64,000 bases of DNA from Caenorhabditis remanei (Eukaryota > Nematoda > Chromadorea > Rhabditida > Rhabditidae), in contig NC_071330.1 in the NCBI RefSeq assembly GCF_010183535.1, positions 13,125,717 through 13,189,716 of the forward strand. The letters are read 5' to 3'. Numbering within the stretch: position 1 is the first letter of the stretch; the number at the start of each line of letters is the position of its first letter. The position numbers were made by a program, and so were the translations under genes. Positions 22,201 to 32,040 of the stretch are shown here, piece by piece. Below the pieces are notes generated by a model. It worked only from the letters and a program-made list of their open reading frames with translations, did no database searches and was not told where the DNA came from.

Positions 22201-25200
22201 TATCTTTGCTTTTAAGCCGGAAAACTGATTTTTAGAAATCAAGGTTTTTTCGGTAATTTTCAACGATTTTTCTGCGTTTTTCAGCTTAAAATCGAGATTT
22301 TCAGGCTTCTTGGGAGGATTTTAACCCGAAAAATGAGGTTTTTAGTGCCTTAGTTCCCTTATCAATTTCAACCTAATCTTGGTTCATTTTTGATAAATTT
22401 TAATAGGAAAATACGGATTTTTCTCTGAAATCTACCTTAGAAAGTGATTTTTCATTAGTTGTAGCCAGTTTTTTCTGATTTTCAGGCGTTTTGACTTGAA
22501 AATCCCCAAACTTTCACATTTTCAGACTGTCCGATCGAGTGAATGTGAAATTAGATGAAGAAGGAATGATCTCTGAGTATCTATCATGTCCAAACCCTAT
22601 TGTCCTTCAATCCCGCCCGTATAAATCGATAATTGGAATCTCATCAATTAACAAATTATCCACTTTGAAACCACCGAATACATCGAATGACACTAGACCG
22701 TACTCTACGGAAGAGGACGGTCAAATGTGGCAATATATTCTGTATCGAAGTAATGGAAAACGGATAAATCAGAAAATGAATGGATGGGTATTCTGGAAAC
22801 AATTCATGTCACATGTACACACTGATAGAAGTTTGCAGAGTTTGAGTGAACAGTGAGTGAACTTCATTGGGTCTCAACACGATAACTACAGTAATCCGTT
22901 TTAAAAGCGCATACAGTACCTCTTCACCCAAATCTCGGTCATCAAACTTTGAGGATCCAGTTTTAGGGCTCTATGAAAGATAGAATCATGTTGGGTCCCA
23001 TCACGAAAACTACAGTAACCAGGAAGAGTTTTATAGGCCACAATAGCTGAAAATTGATTATTTTTTACCAAAATTGAGCCGTTTTAAGACAAAAGTAGAA
23101 AAATATTTTCAAAATGAAGACCAAACATGGGTTTTTTTTTTCGGTAGAGCGCCTTTGCATAAAATATCAAAATTGTGGATTTGAAGTTCCTGGGAATCGG
23201 CTTTGAAATGCGATATTACGAATTGAAAACTGCGAAAAACACAAATTTAGGCCACCAAAAACACTAAAAATTGAAGTCGCAGCCTAGAAAATCACCTCCG
23301 GTGGCCTAGAAACCCAAACTTCGGCCAACAGACCTACAGAGTCAGATTCAGCTCATTGAGAGCTTTCAGAAAAGTATACTCGTCCACCTATTCTATTGCA
23401 AGTTTGGTCCCAGAACGAAAACTACCGTAACCCAATTTGAAGGCGCATACCGTAGTTTCGTGGTGGGACCCAACCCAGTCATGATTATACATTTCTGGAA
23501 ACACTTTTCACGTTGAATCTGAAAATATACATTTCATGCATTTTGGATCAAAACTCATTGAGATACGGTAGTTTTCTGACCCCGAAATTCGAAATTTTCA
23601 GAAAATAGTCATGGTTATACTCATTCGAAGTGTCTTAACATGCTGATTCCAAATTTTAAAAAATTTTCAGAATTGGAGCAAAACTGGCAGAGTTACTGTA
23701 GTTTGAAAGGTTTGGGGTTTTCGCAAATATGTAACTTTTTAGTGTTTTAAGATATTCAAGCATTTCTATGATCAAGATATGTGAAAATTGTCGAATTTTG
23801 ATTAGTGACAACTACAGTAACCTGGAATTTTCGGGGCGTGACCCATCTTCATCCAATTAAAAATAAGTTTTACCGAAGCCCGCCCATGATTATACTCATT
23901 CGAAGCGTCTTGACATGCTGATTCTGAATATATCGGTTTGGTGGCCTAGATTTGGGTTTCTAGGCCAAGGGGGGAGAAGTCGAAAATCTGTAACATCCGA
24001 TTTCAACCAGTTTTTTGCAGTTTCGTGAAGGACCTAATGGATAATATACAGTACCTACCATACGACAAAAAGACCAAAATGGATCTCTATTTTGCTCTGA
24101 ACCACCCGGTTGAAGATGAAGTACTCGCAGAGTTTGAATCAGTCGCCAGTGTTGTTCTCACCAGAACAAGATCCATCAAATTTGCGGCTGGAAATGGTTT
24201 TTCGATTGGACGGAGAGGACGAAACGGAGGAGATGAAAGTGGAGATGAGGGGATTCATTTATCTGAGGAGACACGACGACACAATACGAATTTATTCAAT
24301 CAGATGCATGAAATGGCGAAGAAAAGGGAGAGAATCGAGGCGACTGCATCGAATAGTGATAGATTCCCCTATTTGTCAGTTTTTTTGAGTGAGATGGAAA
24401 TTTTAGAAAAATTATAGGTTTTGACAGTTTTTGAAAGAAAACGTCGTTTTTTTAGTTACATTTTAAAGATTTTTTCTTTTAAAAAAAGTCTGAAAATTAG
24501 TGGAAAACTACGATTTTTACTTAGAATATGCGAAAAATTATGGTTTCATGCAATATTTGGACAATTTTGAACTGGAAAATTCGAAATTTTAGCTAAAATC
24601 TGTGGCAAAATGTATTTTTTCACTGAAAAATTCGAAAAGTTGACTTGAACTTAGGAATTTTACCCCTGAAAACTCAAAATTTCTGCTGAAATTTGGCGGA
24701 ATAATGGATTTTTTATAGAAAAAACCACAGAAACTTACCACAAACTCATGTTTCGACTTTGGATGAGTAAAAATGATCATTTCTGATCGAAGAAACAAAA
24801 AACGGCGATTTTGCAGACCTCAAGGAATACGACCACGTGTGAAATATATCAGAAAAAGAGATAGAATTGCGGCGGCGAAGAGAGCAGAGAAAGCAGCGAG
24901 GTAAGGACATCTGGACATCCGGATGGACATCCGGACATAGATATTCTCTAAAAATAAGCCACGCCCACTTCTCGACTACCGTACCGTAAAGGTTCAGCAA
25001 TCACCGAGACAGGAAGTGGGCGTGGCTTATTTATTTTCAGAGGCCGGAATTACAGTACACAGACACTAATGAGAGCGCCTCTATTGGGAGTATCTGTAAA
25101 TTGAATCTGAGATATTAAAGTGATAACATTTATTCGAATTTAATATTTTTAACGAGGTTGATGAGATGCATGTCCAATAGTGTGACTTCATCCATGATTA

Positions 25201-28200
25201 GTATCGAAAATCCATCCAGTTCTCTCCTGCGATGGGGATCTTGAGAGCAGAGTGGAGGGTTCTTCCTCCTATGGCTAGGGCACCCTTGGCCATCAATGCG
25301 GTGATGAGGCAAATACCCTCATATTTCTTCTTGATCTCCGCAATTACGCGGGATTTGCCGACCGTTATGAACGCAATTACCTAACAATGATCATAGTAAA
25401 TACTAGATGTCCAAAACAATCACTAACCTGCAGTCTGGCTGATTTGGTCGATCCAGTCGATAATAAAATCCTGTTGGCGGCTCTAGAAAAATAAGTTGAA
25501 TAAGTTAGAATGATTCAATAAAAATAAGAAGACAGGCGATCGACAACCATCCACTAGGCTATCCGGATACAAGACTAACTGACTATGAGAACGAAGGGTG
25601 GAGCACTACTTATAGGGAGGGGAGGAGATTAAGATAAGAATTTCATGATGGGAGGAAGGATGAGGCGACGAAAAGGATCCGGATAGGAGACTCGGAAGAG
25701 AGACATCATTAGTCACAGTACGCATGACATTTAGTATTTGGAAGGAAGAATGAGGTGACAAGAAAAAAGCTGAATATCGGAGAAAGGGAGCCTGTTCCAA
25801 AGAAGAGATCAAGCAGATAGGTGAAAGGGAAATAGTCGAGAGAGATGTTCCAGTAAGATAGTAGCGAAAAATTGCTATAAGATAGCATCTGTCTCTCCAC
25901 TCGAAACCTTCCATTCCTTACAAGAGAACTACTTTTAGAAAATGTTTGAGAATTTGCTGAAAATTGACTTAGTTTCGACCATTCTGAATACGATGGTAGC
26001 AAAATCTTTTGCATATTTCTGTTCCGGAGCTCAACAGCGAGCTCGAAAGTTGCTCCGCAAGATTTTGCACTCTTCACTGCCCGAACAAGAGGGAAATCTT
26101 GCGGATCAAGCTTCGTGCTCGTAGAAGCAGGAATAGGCAAAAGATTTTGTTACCATCGTATTCAGAATGGTCGAATCTACCTATGAGTCAATTTTCAGAA
26201 AATTCTCAAACATTTTCTAAAAGAAAACTCTTTTTTTTTAATTTTTAAATTTTAAATTTCCCCCAATTTCTTGCAGCCTCGCCGCGAAACAATCACCAAA
26301 CGAACCACCACCGTACTTTCCGAATGAAAAGCTCCGTTATCAATATTTCACAGAACTTGAATATGGGAAACGAGTAGAGGATCATAGAAGGAAAAAAAGA
26401 ATTGCGGAGGCGGAAGAGGATTCAGAAAACAACGAGGATGCGGAGACGGAAGTGAAACTGGAACCGATGGATTTTGTTTCAGAAGACGCGGAAATCGATG
26501 AGAAACCGACAAGGGACGAGCCGACGTCTTTTGAAAAGATTCAGAATGCTTTTTCGATGAGAATGGACCCACTGGATTCTGGAGCACAAGAAGAGCGAAA
26601 ACCGGAGAAATTGTCAGTGACATCACCGCCGAAAATCCCAGAAAAAGAGCAAAAACCGGAGAGATTTGAGGATTCTGGAGCATTGAAACAGGCTGGCACG
26701 GTGCCAATAACGTCAAAACCCACACAGCTCATAGTTAAAACCATCCGGGAACGTGCCCCATACTATCCGGAAATTGCGGATTCAGAAGCGCCGACGACGA
26801 TTCCGCAAACCGTTTTTCGAAAATTCAAAACGGACCACAACAAGGTTCCGGCATACTTTGAGCAAGTGCGCCCTTCTAGAGCAGTCGAAACGGTACCGTA
26901 TGTGGCATACGATCATCCCGCTCTTGACGTCGTCACAGAACAAAAACCGGAGAGATTTGAGGATTCTGGAGCCTTGACACTGGCTAGCACGGTGCCAAAA
27001 ACAAAACTTGTTTGGGAACATGTGCCATACTATCCGAAAATTGGGAAAATTAGGGATTATGAAGCTCCCACGACGTCAGAAGCACCAAAGATTCCACCTA
27101 AAGTTCTCAGACCGCCCGGAATTGGGTCCAGAATTGATCCACCTCGAAAACCCGTACCGTACCTCTACCCACCGTCGTACCGTACTTCTGCCAAAGTCAA
27201 GGGTACAGGCGCGACGAACAAGCCAAGATTGACGGATAAGAAGGATTCTGGAGTCGATGCGAAAACTCTTTATATGGCAATGGGCGGAGCACCGAAAACC
27301 GAATCGATACCGTATTATTCAGAAGAGGAAGAAGATGAGGAGGAGATGGATTTTGATTCCGCCCCCACGTCGTCAGAAGCGGTTTTCAGACGCCCCAGAA
27401 TTGATCCACGTCGGGATCCAATACCGTACTTCTGCCCACAGCAATACCGTATTTCTATTCCGGAAGAGATGGATTTTGAGCCAAGAATTCCAGAATATGA
27501 TCTGTCTTCTGAGATTCAGAAACAACCGGAAAGAGTACCGTACTTCCCGGAGGCGGAGCCCGAGGAGGCGGAGCCAAAAGAGAGACAATACAACCTCCGT
27601 TCCTATGTATACGATAAGACGCCACCTCCATTACCTGCAAACCGACATGCCCCGCCCCTTTATGTCGGGAGACGTTTTATAGCGAGAAAAGTGCCAACTA
27701 CCAATTTTCTCCAGAAGAAACAATTGGTACCGATTGTGCCGAAACAACCGATACCGGTGGCCACGATGAGGTGAGTACTTTGGGAATCGGGACAACTCGC
27801 TTAAAACACAATTCTATGAGCTGAAAATTATACGATATATGAAATTTTGTTATTTTCAGTACATTCGACCCTATTAATTCTGGCATTGAACCCAATGGAT
27901 GGGTAGAAAAAAAGCCAAAGAAAGAGTTGATTGTATTGCAAGGTGGATGGAATGGAGAAACGATGGATATGATGAATACACCGTCCTCTTCTTCATCTGG
28001 TTTTTTGACGTGAGTTTTAGATGTTTTTGGAAAAAAAATTGGCAAAAATTCGTTGTTTTGGGACATTTGGAAACACAAACAAGCTGACAGATTGAGATGT
28101 ATAAAGACATCCGGATGTATGGACACACAGACAGTCATTATACGGATTCCATGTTGAGTCTGTTGACAGATATAGACATTTATGGATATCCGGAAACACA

Positions 28201-28955
28201 GACAGAAAAATTTGATTTTTGAAGAGAAAAACCTGAACAATTAGTCAAAGTTCAGAGTTTTTTCACTGAACATTTGAAATTTTAATGGACTTTTTGGCAA
28301 AAAACATTTAAAAATCTGTAGATTGCTGTGTTAAAACGTTTTCGTTCATTTTTTCATCAAATTCAGAATTTTTCAGGTGAGAATACTGTATATTTAACAA
28401 ATTTCTTTAAAAACCATCATATTCAGTGAAAAATCACAATTTCCGATTGCAATTTCTATAAAATTCAAGGAAATCGACGATTCTGTAACATTCACCCGAT
28501 TTTCATGTTTTTCTCATTAAAAAGTCTTTAAAATTTGAACATCCGGCTATACAGATTGATAGGCAGACATCCGAAATTGATAAGAATCCCCCAAACTCTG
28601 AAATTCCAGACGTCCCGCTTCAAAACCATCGAAAGTGATGTTGGCAATGGAATTGTTCAACAATCAGAAGCATGTTCCAACTACTACTCCAATCGAAGAA
28701 CCGTTGAGACCTCATTCCGATGAATTCGTCGATTCGGCAATCGAAGAAATGGAGATTCATCTGAAAACCTTCTCGAAAGAGTTCTCCGACGCAAACTCCA
28801 AATTGACACCAGCACAACGACAGATGTATGGAGATAGGCTGTTGGTGAGTTTGTGGCTGGCGTGTCGGTGCCGTTTTTAGAATCTTTATTTTCAGGGATC
28901 CGTCAAAATGTTCCAAGCGGGAATCAAGAAAGCGATCATGAAGGATCCGTCATAA
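19210..28955 (+). CDS. protein with three SPK domains and a proline-rich tail
   Basis: Eleven exons: 19210-19309, 19455-19752, 20653-21063, 21960-22070, 22526-22852, 24021-24374, 24817-24900, 26277-27770, 27860-28009, 28610-28844 and 28896-28955, giving 1207 residues. An ATTTCAG acceptor two bases before the ATG supports a trans-spliced start. Three copies of the nematode SPK domain follow one another at about residues 74-190, 215-325 and 355-475. Each has the W(Q)F/Y...FWxxF half and the MPFDIETKAALYFHL...VxLDExGxI half; the second is the clearest. After a basic stretch, exon 8 encodes a proline- and acid-rich region with repeated KPERFEDSGAL and VPYY/FPE units. The last 60 residues are a conserved-looking helical tail. 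SPK domains occur with SET, PHD and kinase domains in nematodes; their function is unknown to me, so a chromatin role is only a guess. The 3' end is duplicated at 35.4-36.5 kb. Confidence 0.85.
21066..21945. repeat. intron filled with GACATCCGGACAAACAGACAGA variants
   Basis: Intron 3 of the SPK gene holds at least six diverged copies of a unit near ACATCCGGACAMACAGACAG, in both orientations when other introns are counted. Further copies are at 12890-12930, 19865-19910, 20570-20605, 24903-24940 and 28100-28205. All look non-coding. Confidence 0.7.
22865..23990. repeat. second copy of the 13.0-13.8 kb dispersed repeat, inside SPK intron 5
   Basis: It carries the same ACTACAGTAACC, GGCGCATACCGTAGTTTCG and CGGTTTGGTGGCCTAG motifs as 13000-13790, in the same orientation. 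The last block (23880-23980) matches 13670-13770 almost base for base. Confidence 0.7.
25130..25480 (-). pseudogene. PIF1/Helitron-type helicase fragment
   Basis: In one minus frame VGKSRVIAEI is a worn Walker A, followed by ICLITALMAKGALAIGGRTLHS, which matches the PIF1-family TAPTGxAAxxIGGxTxHS motif. A stop follows, and the next frame continues with ILIMDEVTLLDMHLINLV, the Walker B block (IxDEVSMLD). One frameshift and lost P-loop residues show it is dead. Helitron Rep/helicase proteins carry exactly this helicase, so I infer a Helitron relic. It lies in intron 7 of the SPK gene, opposite to it. Confidence 0.65.
25500..25900 (-). repeat. diverged copy of the minus-strand promoter-like module
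   Basis: The segment near 25510-25570 (AATAAAAATAAGAAGACA, then CCACTAGGCTATCCGG) resembles the module repeated at 52.8, 55.3, 58.1, 59.6 and 62.5 kb. The following purine-rich stretch has the same character as in those copies. No downstream gene other than the helicase scrap is visible. Confidence 0.45.
25932..26223. repeat. inverted repeat inside SPK intron 7
   Basis: CTTTTAGAAAATGTTTGAGAA at the left end is matched by its complement at the right end. The arms extend through a shared CATTCTGAATACGATGGT block. The centre carries further nested palindromes around CTTGCGGAGCAA. It looks like a foldback element; I see no clear target duplication. Confidence 0.7.
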
Positions 28956-30102
28956 TAATTAATTTGTTTAATTGTTTCATTGTAATACTTTTTCAATTGT
29001 CATAATTTCATAATTTTCTTTGTACGGGCATTTTGTTTTTATATAGATGAATTTAGCAATGTTTTTATGTGTGTTTCCCAGAATTTTCATTGGATCCAGG
29101 ATCAAGGTTACTGTAGCTTTCCTGCATTCTTTATTTTACAGTAACCTGTAGTAGTACTGTAGTTGTAGGTCTTACTGTACGTCTTACTGTAACTATAGAT
29201 GATACTGCGAATCTGGGTCTTTACTTTGTTTCTTTCCCAGAATGGCTCTTTTTCTGGATGTGGCGGGATGGATTTTATTGGATCCAAGATCAAGGTTACT
29301 GTAGCTTTCCTGTATTCTTTTTTACAGTAACCCGAAGTAGTACTGTAGCTGTAGATCTCACTGTAAGTCTTACTGTATCTGTCGGTCTTACTGTAACTGT
29401 AAGTAGTTCTATGAAGATGGATCATACTCATAGTTCATGCTGTGTTCTTACTGTAACTGTCCTTCAGATCAGCTTCGGGGCGTTTGGAAACAGAAACATT
29501 CGGCAACTTTCGCATTTCGACAGAAGACATTTCAAAACCAGACCTTTTGAAACTTGAACATTTTGAGACTAATCGGGAAGTAGTATACTGAAAAATCGCC
29601 TCATTTTTCAGTATTTTTTTCACTTTTACTGTCGAAATGTTTGGTTTTGAAATGTTGGCAAATCTCATGGTTTCCAAACGAGCTATTTTCAGCGTAAATG
29701 ACCAATTTTGAGAGTGTGTGATGGTAAAACTAACTGTCCCACAAAGTAAACGTTGAATGGGTTATACAGATTAAGAATAGCTCTCAATTTTTGTAGTTGA
29801 CAATTTTTTTGTATGAAGACTCTCTAAGAAGTTACGGATCGGCAAAGTAATTTCCCTCTCAAATCTCGCAATTTCGGTGTGAATTTTCCGAACATTTCAC
29901 TTTGATGAGCTGTAACTCACCAGAGAGTTGCTTTACCAAAAAAATTTTCAACTACAAAAATGACGATCTATTTGTGATTTGTATAATCCATGTAAAATTT
30001 ACCCTGTGGGACTATCAATGACTCCGTTTCCACACTCTCAAAGTACATTTATATCCAGTAATTGTAGGTGAGCCGAGCAACATTCGTCTTCTTAGGTTGC
30101 AG

Positions 30103-30221
30103 ATTCTGCGAAGAAGTCAATCAATTTCCAGCTATTCGACACTTTGGAACCGGAAATCTTTCAAGTGATACTCACTCCACCATCCAATCCAAATGAATTC
30201 ACTTCACGAGCAACTGATTGA
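30103..30221 (+). pseudogene. M1-aminopeptidase-like N-terminal scrap, copy 1
   Basis: It follows a GTTGCAG acceptor-like site. Compared with the copy at 37711-37830 it lacks one base near its start and is frameshifted. The open copy reads FQLSDTLEPEIYQVILTPPF, which resembles the LPxxLxPxxYxVxLxP entry strand of M1 aminopeptidases. The resemblance is short, so the family call is tentative. Confidence 0.35.
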
Positions 30222-30829
30222 GTGTGAATACATGACAACGACCGATGAAACAGGGAATGCTTCAGATTTTTTTGGAATTATGATGAAAGTGGCTCATCGC
30301 GTGTTTTCAAGTATTGTAACATTGCACCAGGCAATAGAGGTTTTCAGTGTGATTGGAGACGTTGCTACCTGGAATTGTCACGACACCCGCCAGCCATGAT
30401 CGGACCAATCAGGAAGAAGAGCAAGGCATGCAGAAGAATTTATTTTCGTTGAGGAACTTAACTAATTTTTGACAATTTCCTTCATTTTTTGTTGAAATTG
30501 AAATTGGTAAAAAAGCAAAACACACATCTTTCCTATTTCTTTACAGTAACCCGTTTTGTATTTATCTGTTTCCTTTTGTCTGCCATTCCTTTTCCCTTTC
30601 TTCAAATTTTTGTTTCCAATGGATTCTCACAATAAAATTAATTTTTTTTTAAATTTACAATCGTTTTCATATTTCTCTTTAATTACATATTTTTAGGGAT
30701 TCTTGATTCTTCTTTCACACAATTTTCATCGATTTTGCCTCTGAAATTGACTGTAAATTTTTATTTGTATAAGGGTAGTTTTCTTGAGATCAGAGCTGAA
30801 AAGATGTCTTATCAAGTGATGGGATGATC

Positions 30830-31270
30830 AAAAAGAACATTATATATTTCAGATTCCCTCGGAAGGCAGTATGAAAGGATGTCGATTCTTCGAATTTAAC
30901 TGAATTCCTTCTCAATTTTTCAATAAAGTTATTTTCTTTACATAAACTTTTTCAAATAAAAGTTTTGAAGTTATGCTACACGCACGGCACGCTTCTTACA
31001 ACCGCGCTCTGCCGAAACCGAATTGAGAGACTCAGAGAAAAAGAGACATTTCTCAAGATGATTTCGGTGGATCGCAGTTGTAAGAACTGTGCCGAGCTAA
31101 TAATTGTCGTTCTCTTTCCTTCTTCTTTTCGAAATAGGACAGTCTAAAAGAACTTCGGGATTCTAGAATTGGTCACTCTTACCACAAAATTTGGGTTTTC
31201 TCTAGTCATTTTCAGCCAAGATACGAGCTTCAGAAGGTTCCACGACGATTCCACGCGTCAAAAAATGTTT
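30830..31270 (+). pseudogene. relic of a WSN-gene 3' UTR
   Basis: TATATATTTCAGATTC followed by the CGGAAGGCAGTATGAAA block and a TTTTTCAATAAAGTT poly(A) signal match the 3' UTR exon of WSN gene A (35071-35390) and a third copy at 38790-39100. This implies a further WSN gene once lay upstream and was lost before the segment duplicated. Confidence 0.55.
30979..31097. mobile_element. about 120-bp insertion present only in unit 1
   Basis: Aligning TTATGCTA|ATTGTCG of unit 2 (near 38930) with unit 1 shows an extra block beginning CACGCACGGCACGCTTC and ending with the related inverted GAACTGTGCCGAGC. Its ends share TTCTTACAAC. A related sequence (CAACCGCGCTCTACCGAAAC) occurs at the right edge of the window, 63951-64000. 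Confidence 0.55.
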
Positions 31271-31685
31271 TTCAAAAAGTGAAAATTGAAAGGTCAAGCA
31301 GCCACGTGGAATACTCGAAAAGTTCAAAGCACTATTTTGTGACCCCTACGTGGCATTTGCCACTTGTTTTCTCTTTTTTTTCAATCATTACGAAAGATGT
31401 ATCGAATTCGACAATCGAAACTAAAAGTAGGAGTTGTTCGCAAGAATAATTCCAAAGGAGCTTGCAAGAAGTCAAGATTTGGAGTAATGAGCAACATGAA
31501 GAACAGTGAGTTATCTTTCTTATTTGGGTTGTAATGGCGCTCCGTCTGATTGTGAATTTTCGTAGGATTTCAATAGAGCGCGGTTCCAAAAAACACGTGG
31601 AGAAGATAAAATTAATTTAATTAAAAAAATGAAATTCCCGTGAATTGAACTACTCCACTAACCCACTGCGCTCCTTTTCCTTCCT

Positions 31686-31692
31686 TATATAG
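31686..31692 (+). promoter_or_regulatory. TATA box of the distal first exon, WSN gene A
   Basis: TTCCTTATATAG, preceded by the CTACTCCACTAACCCAC-type block shared by all four promoter modules at this locus, and 76 bases before the ATG at 31768. Confidence 0.55.
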
Positions 31693-31767
31693 CCGCTGTT
31701 TCCTCAAATTCAAATCAGCTTTCGATTTGTGATAAAACCAAAACTGACGCAAATACGAATTTTTGGG

Positions 31768-31789
31768 ATGGCGAGCGCCAGAGGGTCAA
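31768..31789 (+). CDS. alternative first coding exon of WSN gene A
   Basis: 22 bases starting ATG and ending at a GTAAGTTGGG donor, encoding MASARGS plus one base. Its length and phase equal those of the proximal exon at 32041-32062 (MARFGRA), so both can splice to exon 2 in frame and give an equivalent signal peptide start. The exon has its own TATA box. The same arrangement recurs before gene B. Confidence 0.55.
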
Positions 31790-31959
31790 GTAAGTTGGGA
31801 GTGCACGCCCATGGGACCCCTGTTAGGATCTCTATCCGACTTTCCGTAGGATCTCTATGAAGTGCGATTGAAAAAAAAAACTTCCAGTAAGAAGTGAAAA
31901 ACTTTCAATAAAATTGACGTGGGCTACTCCACTAACCTATTGCGCTCTTTTTCCTTCCT

Positions 31960-31967
31960 TATATAAA
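31960..31967 (+). promoter_or_regulatory. TATA box of the proximal first exon, WSN gene A
   Basis: CCTTATATAAACAC, 81 bases before the ATG at 32041, with the ACTCCACTAACCTATTGCGC block just upstream. Confidence 0.6.
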
Positions 31968-32040
31968 CACTCTTTCCCCCAAACCAAATCAGTTCTCGAT
32001 TTGTGATTACAACGAATTGCCGCAAAGAAAAAACGTCAGA

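Larger units (their letters stand above)
28956..31680. other. spacer between the SPK gene and WSN gene A
   Basis: From left to right it holds many TACTGTA/ACAGTAAC units (29110-29470), a foldback of the 14388 family (about 29690-30075), an aminopeptidase-like scrap (30103-30221), a relic of a WSN gene 3' end (30830-31270) interrupted by a small foldback insertion, then the promoter modules. No intact gene seen. Confidence 0.6.

Noticed and set aside
28620..28916. 98-codon minus ORF, repeated identically at 36213-36509
   Set aside because: It is the reverse strand of SPK exons 10-11 and is repeated only because the segment is duplicated.
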